Positions 51,473-59,795 of a DNA stretch of 64,000 bases are shown piece after piece. This DNA comes from an uncultured Senegalimassilia sp. Lineage in GTDB: Bacteria; Actinomycetota; Coriobacteriia; Coriobacteriales; Eggerthellaceae. The notes beneath the pieces are model-generated. The model ran no database searches. It was not told where the DNA came from and saw only the letters and a program-made list of their open reading frames with translations. The translations under genes were made by a program, and so were the position numbers. The stretch is from NCBI GenBank assembly GCA_934630815.1, contig CAKTWI010000007.1:22366-86365 (forward strand). Reading direction: 5' to 3'. Each line of letters begins with the position of its first letter. Positions within the stretch are counted from its first letter, which is position 1.

Positions 51473-52807
51473 ATGGCAGAGCAGAAAGACAAAGTAGTAC
51501 TTGCATATTCCGGTGGTCTTGATACATCTTGCTGCATAAAGTGGTTGCAGGATGAAATGAACCTCGACGTCATCGCCGTAGTTGGCGATGTGGGGCAGGA
51601 GCACGATGGCCTTGAGAAGGTCAAGGAAAAGGCTTTGCGCGTCGGTGCCCTCGAGTGCATCGTAGTGGATATGCGCCAGATGTTTGCGCAGGAATACCTT
51701 ACGAAGGCGCTTGCGGCTAACGCCATGTACGAGAACAAGTACCCGCTGGTGTCGGCGCTTTCCCGCCCTTTGATCTCGAAGCATCTTGTGGATGCTGCGC
51801 ATAAGTTCGGTGCGAAATATATTGCCCATGGATGTACGGGCAAGGGTAATGACCAGGTGCGTTTCGAATCCAGCATCACCATGCTCGATCCGTCGCTGAA
51901 GATTTTGGCCCCGGTTCGCGAGTGGGATCTGCTTACCCGTCCCGACGAGATCGAGTGGGCTCAGGCTCATGGCGTGGAGGTCGGTGCCACGAAGGATTCC
52001 CCATACTCCATCGATGACAACCTGTGGGGCCGCGCAATCGAGTGTGGCGTACTGGAAGATCCTTGGATCGAGCCGCCTGCGGATATCTATACCATGACCG
52101 CTGATCCCATGCAGGCGCCTGATCAGCCGGAATATGTGGAGCTCACCTTCGCTCGTGGAGTGCCCTATGCGATCAACGGCAACCAGAAGAGCTATCTGGG
52201 CATCATTTACGAGCTCAATGAGATCGCGGGCAAGCACGGTTACGGTCGTATCGACATGATCGAGAACCGCTTGGTAGGCGTCAAAAGCCGCGAATGCTAT
52301 GAAGCCCCTGCGGGAATGGCTCTGATCGAGGCGCATAAGGCGCTGGAGGATCTGGTTCTTGAGCGCGAGGTCCTGCATCACAAGCTTGCGCTGGAGCAAA
52401 CCTGGGCGAATTGCGTTTATAACGGCCAATGGTTCTCGCCGCTGAAAGAGGCTATCGATGCATTCATGGCTTCTACGCAGCGCTGCCTGTACGGCACCAT
52501 CCGCTTGAAGTTCTTCAAGGGCTCTTGCACGGTGGTCGGTCGCAAGTCCGCATACTCGCTCTATGATCAGGGTCTGGCAACGTACGACAAGGGAGATACC
52601 TTTAATCGCGACGCAGCCAAGGGCTTTATCGAGATTCAAACGCTGTCCACGAAAACCTGGGCAGTCAATCGTCGTCAGGAAGGCGCTCCTGCCGAGCTGT
52701 TCGATGCTCAAAACGAAAAAGGCCCCCTCAAGCGCGGCCGTTACGAAGACGTCACGCCGCTGTTCCGTCAGGAAGCTGCCGCTGAGGCCCACAAGGAAAC
52801 GGAGTAA
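51473..52807 (+). CDS. argG: Argininosuccinate synthase
   Basis: A 444-residue protein from ATG 51473 with AAGGGG ten bases before it. The ATP pyrophosphatase loop is VLAYSGGLDTSC near residue 10. AHGCTGKGNDQVRFE near 117, IDDNLWGRAIECG, EPPADIY and GYGRIDMIENRLVGVKSRE follow. It joins citrulline and aspartate. It is about 40 residues longer than most, with a Glu/Ala-rich tail. The two genes argG and argH are three bases apart and form one message from the promoter at 51320. Confidence 0.95.
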   Translation: MAEQKDKVVLAYSGGLDTSCCIKWLQDEMNLDVIAVVGDVGQEHDGLEKVKEKALRVGALECIVVDMRQMFAQEYLTKALAANAMYENKYPLVSALSRPLISKHLVDAAHKFGAKYIAHGCTGKGNDQVRFESSITMLDPSLKILAPVREWDLLTRPDEIEWAQAHGVEVGATKDSPYSIDDNLWGRAIECGVLEDPWIEPPADIYTMTADPMQAPDQPEYVELTFARGVPYAINGNQKSYLGIIYELNEIAGKHGYGRIDMIENRLVGVKSRECYEAPAGMALIEAHKALEDLVLEREVLHHKLALEQTWANCVYNGQWFSPLKEAIDAFMASTQRCLYGTIRLKFFKGSCTVVGRKSAYSLYDQGLATYDKGDTFNRDAAKGFIEIQTLSTKTWAVNRRQEGAPAELFDAQNEKGPLKRGRYEDVTPLFRQEAAAEAHKETE

Positions 52808-52810
52808 CCT

Positions 52811-54199
52811 ATGGCTCTCTGGTCCGGCAGATTCACGGAAAACGTTAGCGAGTTCACGCAACGCTTCGGCGCCTCGCTGCCTGTCGATAAGGTTCTGTAT
52901 GCACAGGATATCGCAGGGTCGAAGGCCCATGCGAAGATGCTGGCGAAGGTCGGCGTGATCTCGGAAGAGGACGCTCGGCAAATCGCTGTGGGGCTTGATC
53001 GCATTAAAGCCGATATCGAGTCAGGTGGTTTCTCGTTCGATATCAACGACGAGGATATCCATATGTCGGTGGAAAAGGCTCTGACGGCCGATATCGGGGA
53101 TGCGGGAGCGCGTCTGCACACGGGTCGCAGCCGCAACGATCAGGTTGCAACGGATACGCGTCTGTACGCCAAGCAGCGTGCTACCGACTTGATGCATGCC
53201 AACATCGCGCTGCGTCATGCGCTCATAGGCCAAGCCGAGGCGAATTTCGATGTTATCCTGCCTGGTTATACCCACATGCAGCATGCGCAACCGGTCCTGT
53301 TCTCGCACCATATGCTTGCGTATGTGTGGATGCTTGCACGCGATTATCGGCGCCTTCAGGCTGCACGAGATGCGGCCGACGCCTGTCCGCTGGGCGCAGC
53401 TGCGCTGGCTGGGACAACGTATCCGCTTGATCGGCAGATGACGGCAGGGGAATTGGGTTTCGCTTCGGTTGTCCCGAACTCGCTCGATGCCGTGTCGGAC
53501 CGCGATTTCCTGCTTGACTTGGATTACGCTTGCGCCGTTTCCTGCATGCATCTGTCGCGTCTGTGCGAGGAGCTGGTGCTTTGGTCAACGTCCGAGTTCG
53601 GCTTCATCGAGCTGTCCGACGCGTTCTCCACGGGTTCGTCCATCATGCCTCAAAAGAAGAACCCCGATTTTGCCGAGCTGATCCGCGGCAAAACCGGTCG
53701 CGTGATCGGCAATTTGGTGTCGTTGCTGGTGACCATGAAGGCGCTTCCCCTTGCCTACAACAAGGACCTTCAAGAAGACAAGTACGGGGTAATCGATTCG
53801 GCGAAAACGCTGGAAGATTGCCTGCAATGCGCCGCGGGAATGATAGAAACCATGAGCATCAAGCCGGAGAACATGCTCAAGCAGGCGAAACTCGGCCATT
53901 TGGCGGCGACGGATGTGGCTGACTACTTGGCGAAGAAGGGCCTTCCGTTCCGTCATGCGCATGAAGTGGTGGGGCATTTGGTGTTGCTGTGCGAGCAGCG
54001 CGGTTGCAACCTCGATGATCTGTCGTTCGACGACTTCAAGGCAGCAAGCCCGTTGTTCGAGGAGGACATCGTCAAAGCGCTCGATCTTCCCAGCATCGTG
54101 GCTGCTCGAACCACGGAAGGGGGGACGGGCGAAGCGGCTGTGGCCCAGCAGATGGAGAAAGCTAAAGCGGCGCTTGCCGCAGATGAGTCGCTGCTATAG
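52811..54199 (+). CDS. argH: Argininosuccinate lyase
   Basis: A 462-residue protein of the fumarase superfamily. It begins MALWSGRFTENVSEFTQRFG and has EDIHMSVE near residue 78, TGRSRNDQVATDTRLY near 104, GYTHMQHAQPVLFSHH near 149 with the catalytic His, and the mobile GSSIMPQKKNPDFAELIRGK signature loop near 275. It releases arginine and fumarate; the fumarate may be used as electron acceptor in an anaerobe. The last gene of the arg cluster, followed by a terminator. Confidence 0.96.
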   Translation: MALWSGRFTENVSEFTQRFGASLPVDKVLYAQDIAGSKAHAKMLAKVGVISEEDARQIAVGLDRIKADIESGGFSFDINDEDIHMSVEKALTADIGDAGARLHTGRSRNDQVATDTRLYAKQRATDLMHANIALRHALIGQAEANFDVILPGYTHMQHAQPVLFSHHMLAYVWMLARDYRRLQAARDAADACPLGAAALAGTTYPLDRQMTAGELGFASVVPNSLDAVSDRDFLLDLDYACAVSCMHLSRLCEELVLWSTSEFGFIELSDAFSTGSSIMPQKKNPDFAELIRGKTGRVIGNLVSLLVTMKALPLAYNKDLQEDKYGVIDSAKTLEDCLQCAAGMIETMSIKPENMLKQAKLGHLAATDVADYLAKKGLPFRHAHEVVGHLVLLCEQRGCNLDDLSFDDFKAASPLFEEDIVKALDLPSIVAARTTEGGTGEAAVAQQMEKAKAALAADESLL

Positions 54200-54220
54200 C
54201 CGCAGCGCCTCGAAAAGCAA

Positions 54221-54272
54221 AAGGGCGGCCAGGGGAATGACAGTCGATTCCTTGGCCGCCCTTGGCTTTTTT
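54221..54272 (+). terminator. Terminator of the arg cluster
   Basis: AAGGGCGGCCAGGGGAAT (54221-54238) pairs almost fully with 54247-54263. CTTTTTT follows. Confidence 0.92.
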
Positions 54273-54290
54273 GCTACGAACTTGTGTGCT

Positions 54291-54321
54291 TTGAAAACCC
54301 TATTTCCCCCGATGGTACAAT
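54291..54321 (+). promoter_or_regulatory. Promoter of the first penicillin-binding protein gene
   Basis: TTGAAA (54291-54296), 19 bases, TACAAT (54316-54321). The GTG start is 26 bases further on. Confidence 0.5.
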
Positions 54322-54346
54322 TACCCAAGTTTCTTGGAGGTGGTTC

Positions 54347-56638
54347 GTGGCTTCTCGTTCGATAAAGAACAGGCCGAGCATTAAGAAAAAGCGTCCTTTT
54401 GTCGGCCTGCTTGCATTTCTCAGTATCATCGCGGCTATTTGCCTCGCCGGTTGCATAGGCGTTTTCGTCTTGGGCGATTCCTGGATCGGCGATCTGAAAA
54501 CCTATGATGTCTCGGAAGTATCCGAGCTGAATTCGTCTGCGCCGACTACGGTGCTTGCATCCGATGAGAACACGCAGCTTGCGCGTTTCCAGGTGGAAAA
54601 CCGCGAGCCGGTGGAGCTGAGCGGTATCAGCAAATACGTGATGCAGGGCACTGTGGCAACGGAGGACGAGCGATTCTACGACCATGGCGGCTTTGACCTG
54701 GTTGGCATCGCACGTGCCGCGTTCGTCACGCTTACGGGGTCTGGTCGCGAAGGCGCTTCCACCATTACGCAGCAGTTCGTGCGCAACACGGTGCTCGCCG
54801 ACGAGATGAACGATATCTCGCTTAAGCGCAAGGTCCGCGAGATGTACCTTTCCGTCAAAATCGAAGAGATGTACTCGAAAAACGACATCCTTCTCATGTA
54901 CCTGAACACCGTGAATTACGGTTCGGGCGCTTATGGTATCCAGGCGGCTTCCCAACGATATTTCTCAAAGGATGCAACCGACTTGACGCTGGCGGAAGCG
55001 GCAGCGCTTGTCGGCATCCCCCAATCGCCTACCTATAACAACCCTATCGATTATCCGGATAATTGCTATGCGCGTCGTAATCTGGTTCTCGATCGCATGC
55101 TGACGAATGGCTATATCACCCAGGAAGAGCACGACTCCGCAAAAGCCCAGGATCTTGTGCTCAATCCTTCCGTACCCTCTTCGGATGGCATTGAGAAGTA
55201 TCCGTACTTCACCAGCTACGTCAAAAACGTGCTTTCCGACCAGTACTCCCAGCTCGATGTGTTCAAGGGCGGGCTGACCGTTGTCACCACCCTTGATGTC
55301 GATACCCAAGAGGCCGCAGAGGATGCCGTCCGCGCGAAGGAAGAAGGACTGAGCGATGCGATCAGCGGTTCGCTTGTAGCAATCGACCCTTCCACGGGTT
55401 TCATCCGCGCATTGGTCGGCGGCAAGGATTGGGATACGCAAAAGACCAACCTGGCAACCGGTGAAGGAACCAACGGCGGCCGTCCTTGCGGTTCGTCCTT
55501 TAAGACGTTCACGCTGATCGCGGCTCTGGAAGAGGGCATCGACCCGCAAACGATGGTGGATTGTTCGTCGCCTTCGGTGATTCCCGATACCGGATACGAT
55601 AGCTCCAATCCGCTGCAGAACATCAACAACATCAACTACGGAACCCGCAGCATCGCACGTGCTTTCGCCGTGTCGTCCAACACCGGTTTCGTGCGACTGC
55701 AAATGGCGTTGGGAACCCAGAAGGTCATCGATGCCGCGAAGAAGATGGGGATCACCTCCACGCTCAACGCTAACCCGTCGCTGACGCTCGGCCAGTCCAA
55801 CGTCACCATGCTCGACATGGCGGATGCGTATGCCTGCATCGCCAATGGTGGTACGAAATACGACGCGCAGCCCATCTTGAAGATCTACGACAAGAACAAC
55901 AACCTTATCGTGGATAACAGCCATCCGTCGGGGACGCAAGTCATCTCCGCCGAAGTCGCCCACGCGGCAACCGAGGTCATGAAGGGCGTCGTGAACACCT
56001 CCGAAGGCACCGGCACGCTGGCCAAGCTCGATAACGGCCAGGAGGTGGCGGCGAAGACGGGTACTTCCAGCGAGTACCATGACATCACGTTCTGCGGTAT
56101 CACGCCGCAGCTGTCCGTTGCCATCTGGTTCGGCGATCCATCTAACCAGGAAACCATCCCCACCGACGTTAGCGCGGCGGATGTGTTCAAGAAGTTCATG
56201 ACGGCGGCGCTGTACGGCAAGCAAACCGAAACGTTCCCCCAGGCATCGAACCCCACGTACAAGGCGTTCTCGAATGCCACGTACCATATCGGGACGACGT
56301 CTTCCAGCTCGTCCTCCAACAGCGCGAACTCTGTCGGAAACTCGAGCAACAGCCAAAACGGCAGCTCAACCGGCTCGAGCAACAGCCAGTATGGCACAGC
56401 TAACGGCAACGGCAACTCCAATAGTTACGGTACCGGCAACACAAACGGGAACGCCTCAGGTGGTACGGGGTCCGGTAACGGCAGTGAAACCGGCGGCGGA
56501 ACGACCGGCGGCGGAACGGGAGGCGGTACCGGGTCGGCAACCGGCGGTACGACCGGCGGAGGCGGTACCGGGTCGGCAACCGGAGGGGGCACAGCTTCCG
56601 GGGGCGCATCCGCCGGCGGTGGTGCGGCAACCCAGTAA
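54347..56638 (+). CDS. Class A penicillin-binding protein with Gly/Ser/Asn-rich tail
   Basis: A 763-residue protein from GTG 54347, chosen for TTGGAGGTGG just upstream. A basic tail and one membrane helix (about 18-45) come first. The glycosyltransferase domain (about 85-260) has ATEDERFYDHGGFD and EGASTITQQFVRN. The transpeptidase domain (about 330-640) has the nucleophile in GSSFKTF, SSN in VSSNTGF, and KTG in AAKTGTSS. The last 120 residues are a low-complexity run of Ser, Asn, then Gly/Thr repeats, with no PASTA domain. It builds and crosslinks peptidoglycan outside the membrane. The small lipoprotein gene follows by 35 bases. Confidence 0.93.
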   Translation: MASRSIKNRPSIKKKRPFVGLLAFLSIIAAICLAGCIGVFVLGDSWIGDLKTYDVSEVSELNSSAPTTVLASDENTQLARFQVENREPVELSGISKYVMQGTVATEDERFYDHGGFDLVGIARAAFVTLTGSGREGASTITQQFVRNTVLADEMNDISLKRKVREMYLSVKIEEMYSKNDILLMYLNTVNYGSGAYGIQAASQRYFSKDATDLTLAEAAALVGIPQSPTYNNPIDYPDNCYARRNLVLDRMLTNGYITQEEHDSAKAQDLVLNPSVPSSDGIEKYPYFTSYVKNVLSDQYSQLDVFKGGLTVVTTLDVDTQEAAEDAVRAKEEGLSDAISGSLVAIDPSTGFIRALVGGKDWDTQKTNLATGEGTNGGRPCGSSFKTFTLIAALEEGIDPQTMVDCSSPSVIPDTGYDSSNPLQNINNINYGTRSIARAFAVSSNTGFVRLQMALGTQKVIDAAKKMGITSTLNANPSLTLGQSNVTMLDMADAYACIANGGTKYDAQPILKIYDKNNNLIVDNSHPSGTQVISAEVAHAATEVMKGVVNTSEGTGTLAKLDNGQEVAAKTGTSSEYHDITFCGITPQLSVAIWFGDPSNQETIPTDVSAADVFKKFMTAALYGKQTETFPQASNPTYKAFSNATYHIGTTSSSSSSNSANSVGNSSNSQNGSSTGSSNSQYGTANGNGNSNSYGTGNTNGNASGGTGSGNGSETGGGTTGGGTGGGTGSATGGTTGGGGTGSATGGGTASGGASAGGGAATQ

Positions 56639-56673
56639 GATATGGTTTGGCAACAGGTAGAACAGGACCGGAA

Positions 56674-57183
56674 ATGGCTCATACGATGGTAAAACTGACG
56701 GCAGCGGTTTGCGCAGCGGCGTTGAGCGTTGCCGTGCTGGGCGGCTGCATGCCCCAACAGCAAACCTCTGCGGCTTCGCAGGCGCAGTCCGACAACCGTG
56801 CCTACATGACGCAGGTCAATCAGACCATGGAAACGCTGCAAACCCGTCTGAACGGTTTTTCGGATGCCGTGTCCCGTGGCGATGTGATCACCATGCGCAC
56901 TCAGGCGGACAATGCTTTTAAAGCCCTCGATGAACTTGATAGCCAAGAGGCACCCGATGCTCTCAAAGACGTGAAGCAGCGTTATGTCGACGGCAGTGAG
57001 CAGCTGGAGAACGCTTTGAACGCCTATATCGAGCTGTACACGGAAATCGACAGCGCAACGGATGCGCAGCCGTTCGATTGGTCTACGTACGACCAGCGCC
57101 TTGCTGATATTCAGGCTGCTTACAACAGCGGCATCGAAAAGCTGCAGGAAGGCGACAAAACCGCCGCTGATCTTCCGCAATAA
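56674..57183 (+). CDS. Small helical lipoprotein
   Basis: A 169-residue protein from ATG 56674 with AGGACCGGAA before it; the frame also opens at TTG 56647. A signal peptide ends in a lipobox, VLGGC, with Cys25 as the lipidated residue. The mature part is Gln/Ala-rich at first, then about 130 residues of predicted amphipathic helices (MTQVNQTMETLQTRLNGF, EQLENALNAYIELYTEID). No family is recognised. Being next to a penicillin-binding protein gene, it may assist wall synthesis at the outer membrane face, which is inference. Confidence 0.75.
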   Translation: MAHTMVKLTAAVCAAALSVAVLGGCMPQQQTSAASQAQSDNRAYMTQVNQTMETLQTRLNGFSDAVSRGDVITMRTQADNAFKALDELDSQEAPDALKDVKQRYVDGSEQLENALNAYIELYTEIDSATDAQPFDWSTYDQRLADIQAAYNSGIEKLQEGDKTAADLPQ

Positions 57184-57236
57184 GGCTTTCTAGAAGAAGG
57201 AGCCGTCATCGAGCTTAACGCCGAGACGGTAAGATG

Positions 57237-57288
57237 AAAACGAAGACGATCCCTGCGATGCCATTTCGCGGGGATCGTCCTCGTTTTG
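57237..57288 (+). terminator. Terminator after the lipoprotein gene
   Basis: AAAACGAAGACGATCCC and its near-complement ending CGTCCTCGTTTT form a long stem (57237-57287). The A and T runs at both ends make it work in either direction. Confidence 0.85.
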
Positions 57289-57311
57289 GCGGCTTTTGGG
57301 CATTCCGGTGT

Positions 57312-57415
57312 CTAGCGCTTCTCTGCCAAGCTGCCTTAGATAGCTCCTCGATTAATCGGCTTGTGCCGACTTTGCCAAGCTGCCTGCGACGGCTTTTCGT
57401 CGAAGGCAGCTAGCG
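57312..57415. repeat. Cluster of direct and inverted repeats between convergent genes
   Basis: TGCCAAGCTGCCT occurs at 57324-57336 and 57373-57385. AGCTGCCT (57378-57385) pairs with AGGCAGCT (57404-57411), with CGACG/CGTCG inside, giving a long hairpin. CTAGCG at 57312-57317 is repeated at 57410-57415. The 268-base gap 57184-57451 holds no gene. Confidence 0.55.
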
Positions 57416-57451
57416 CCGGCTTCGACGCGCAACCAGCGGCGATTCGATTTG

Positions 57452-59680
57452 CTAGTTGGTCTTTGGACCGGTGGATAACACGACCACCACCATGCCGTCG
57501 CTGGCAATGTATTGCCTGATCACGCTATCATTCGGTATCGTGCTCGAGTATTCCGTCACCGAGCCGGCCTTCCAATCTTTCAGCAGCTCTTTCGCCTCTT
57601 CAAGCGTTTTGCCTGTGACGTCCGGCGGCGTTTTCGCGTTTGCCGTGCCGCTGGCCTGCGATGAGGTTGCGGTCTGAGAGCCCGAGGTTATCGTCGTAGG
57701 TGTCTGTTTGTCGGAGGATTTCTCCTCCTCGGTGCCAAGTGCTGCTTTCTGCTTCTCGTTGAAGGCGTTGTTGTAGCTAGGGGCTTTCGTCTCGGGGAAT
57801 TGCTCGACCGCCTTGCCGGCGCATGCGCGATCCATGAAGTCCTTCCACAGGGCGTTGCAGTTCAGCTGCGTGTCCGTGGCTATGCTGCCGGCAGGATTGC
57901 CGATCCAGGTTGCCACCGAAAGCGATGGGGTGTACCCGACCAGCCAATGGTCGGCGAAATCGGTCGAAGTGCCCGTTTTGCCCGCAACGGGCTGGCCGTT
58001 GCCAAGCTTCGCGGTTTGCGCCGTGCCATCAGACGCCTCGAAGACCTGTCGAAGCACTTTAGTGGTCGCGCCGGCAACTTCTTCGCTTATCACGCGTTTC
58101 GAGGTGTCATCGGCCTTGTAGATGATGTGGCCGTCTTTGTCCTCGATCTCCGTGATCACAATCGGCTCACGCTTGGTGCCGCCGCTTGCAAGCGTTGCGT
58201 AGGCGCTGGCCATGTCGAGCGGAGTTACGCTGGCCACGCCAAGCGTCGTGGTGTACACCGTGTTCATCGGCGATTCGACGCCCAGCCGTTCGGCCATCTC
58301 CGTTGTTGCGGCCTGCCCGATTTCCTCGGAAAGGCGCAAATATCCCGTATTTGCCGAAACAGCGGTGGCGCTTTGGATGGTGCGCACCCCGTAATCGATG
58401 TTGTCGAAGTTCTCGAACGTTTGCTCCCTGCCGTCGACCTCCTTGGTCATAGGGGAGGAGCAGTCGATGCGCGTTTGAGGCGAGATCCCCTTTTCTATAG
58501 CTGCCGCAAGCGTGAACGCCTTGAACGTCGAGCCTGCTTGACGGCCTCCGCCGCCCGTTCCCGTGGCGATGTTCACCTGGCTGATATCATAGTCGCCGCC
58601 GCCGACCATGGCTTCGACATAACCCGTTGCGGGGTCGATGGCAACCAGGGATGCGTCAAGATCTCCGCTCATGCGGGCTCGCTGCGCGGCGCATGCCGCC
58701 TCCGCGTCGTCTTGCAAGGAGGGGTTCAAGGTGGTGCGGATGGTCAGCCCGCCTTCGAACAGGCTGGCATACGAGCATCCGAAGGGATTGTCCTCCTCCA
58801 TAAGGAGGTTGCGCACATAGCTGGTGAAATACGGGTATGCGTAAATGCCGTCCTCCGGAACCTCCGGAGCGGGATCGAGGTTCAGCGGCTCGGCCTGCGC
58901 GGCGTCGCACTGTTCTTGGGTGATATCGCCGGCGGACAGCATGCGCTCAAGGACAAGGTTGCGGCGTTCCAGTGCTGCGTCGGGGTACGTTTTCGGATTC
59001 AGGAACGTTGGCGACTGCGGAATGCCGGCCAAAGTGGCGGCTTGCGTAAGGCTCAAATCGGCGGCGTCGGTTTGGAAATAGTTTTGCGCAGCTGCCTGTA
59101 TGCCATAGCAACCATCGCCGTAGTTCACGGTGTTAAGGTACATCATAAGCAGTTCGTCTTTGCTGTACTGCTTCTCAAGATCCATGGCCAACTGCGCCTC
59201 GCGCACCTTGCGTTCGATCGATATCTCGTTGGCCTCTTGGGTGAGCACCGTGTTGCGCACAAGCTGCTGCGTGATGGTGGATGCGCCTTCCAGGCTGCCT
59301 CCGGCAAGGTTGTTGACGAATGCGCGCGCAATGCCCGGGAGGTCAACCCCTCCATGCTGGTAGAAGCGCACGTCCTCGGTGTCCACTGTGGCTTGTTTCA
59401 CGAGGTCGCTGACCTGGTCTGATTCAACGGGATCACGCTTTTCCAGCTGGAATTCCGCCAACACCGTGGAGCCGTCGGCGGCATACATCACCGATTCCCG
59501 TGCGTGGTTGGTGAAGTCAGTGTCCTCGATGGGTGGAAGGTCGTCGCACCAGCCGTCCATTACCCGCAAGGCGCCTTTGGCTCCCCAGTAGCTCGTGAAG
59601 CACAGGCATACAACGATAACCAGCAAAAGCCAGGCAGCGGCATGGGTGCGCATTTCACGCTGTTTTCGTCTGAGTTTCAT
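57452..59680 (-). CDS. Class A penicillin-binding protein with C-terminal PASTA domain
   Basis: A 742-residue protein. One membrane helix is at about 12-36. The glycosyltransferase domain (about 75-250) has VDTEDVRFYQHGGVD and EGASTITQQLVRN. The transpeptidase domain (about 320-620) has the nucleophile in GSTFKAF, SAN in VSANTGY, and KTG in AGKTGTST. A Ser/Thr-rich linker leads to one PASTA domain (about 683-742, starting PPDVTGKTLEEAKELL). PASTA domains sense wall fragments. It is convergent with the other class A protein and shares its domain order but not its tail. The ATG follows a TATAAT by only six bases without a ribosome site. Confidence 0.94.
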   Translation of the reverse strand: MKLRRKQREMRTHAAAWLLLVIVVCLCFTSYWGAKGALRVMDGWCDDLPPIEDTDFTNHARESVMYAADGSTVLAEFQLEKRDPVESDQVSDLVKQATVDTEDVRFYQHGGVDLPGIARAFVNNLAGGSLEGASTITQQLVRNTVLTQEANEISIERKVREAQLAMDLEKQYSKDELLMMYLNTVNYGDGCYGIQAAAQNYFQTDAADLSLTQAATLAGIPQSPTFLNPKTYPDAALERRNLVLERMLSAGDITQEQCDAAQAEPLNLDPAPEVPEDGIYAYPYFTSYVRNLLMEEDNPFGCSYASLFEGGLTIRTTLNPSLQDDAEAACAAQRARMSGDLDASLVAIDPATGYVEAMVGGGDYDISQVNIATGTGGGGRQAGSTFKAFTLAAAIEKGISPQTRIDCSSPMTKEVDGREQTFENFDNIDYGVRTIQSATAVSANTGYLRLSEEIGQAATTEMAERLGVESPMNTVYTTTLGVASVTPLDMASAYATLASGGTKREPIVITEIEDKDGHIIYKADDTSKRVISEEVAGATTKVLRQVFEASDGTAQTAKLGNGQPVAGKTGTSTDFADHWLVGYTPSLSVATWIGNPAGSIATDTQLNCNALWKDFMDRACAGKAVEQFPETKAPSYNNAFNEKQKAALGTEEEKSSDKQTPTTITSGSQTATSSQASGTANAKTPPDVTGKTLEEAKELLKDWKAGSVTEYSSTIPNDSVIRQYIASDGMVVVVLSTGPKTN

Positions 59681-59686
59681 TGTTCG

Positions 59687-59692
59687 ATTATA
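59687..59692 (-). promoter_or_regulatory. -10 box of the PASTA penicillin-binding protein gene
   Basis: TATAAT on the minus strand (59687-59692), then CGAACA and the ATG at 59680. The -35 is weak. A leaderless transcript is likely. Confidence 0.5.
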
Positions 59693-59795
59693 CTACCGTG
59701 GCTTTTTTCTTATGCTGTTGCAACTGGAATTAACAAGGCGGCTTCTGCCGCGTGAAACTTGCAGCTGTCTTCTCTACTCTATGGGGGTTGGATAT

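Noticed and set aside
56275..56635. Repeat array at the end of the first penicillin-binding protein gene as a CRISPR or minisatellite
   Set aside because: The repeats are in frame Gly/Thr/Ser/Asn codons without constant spacers.
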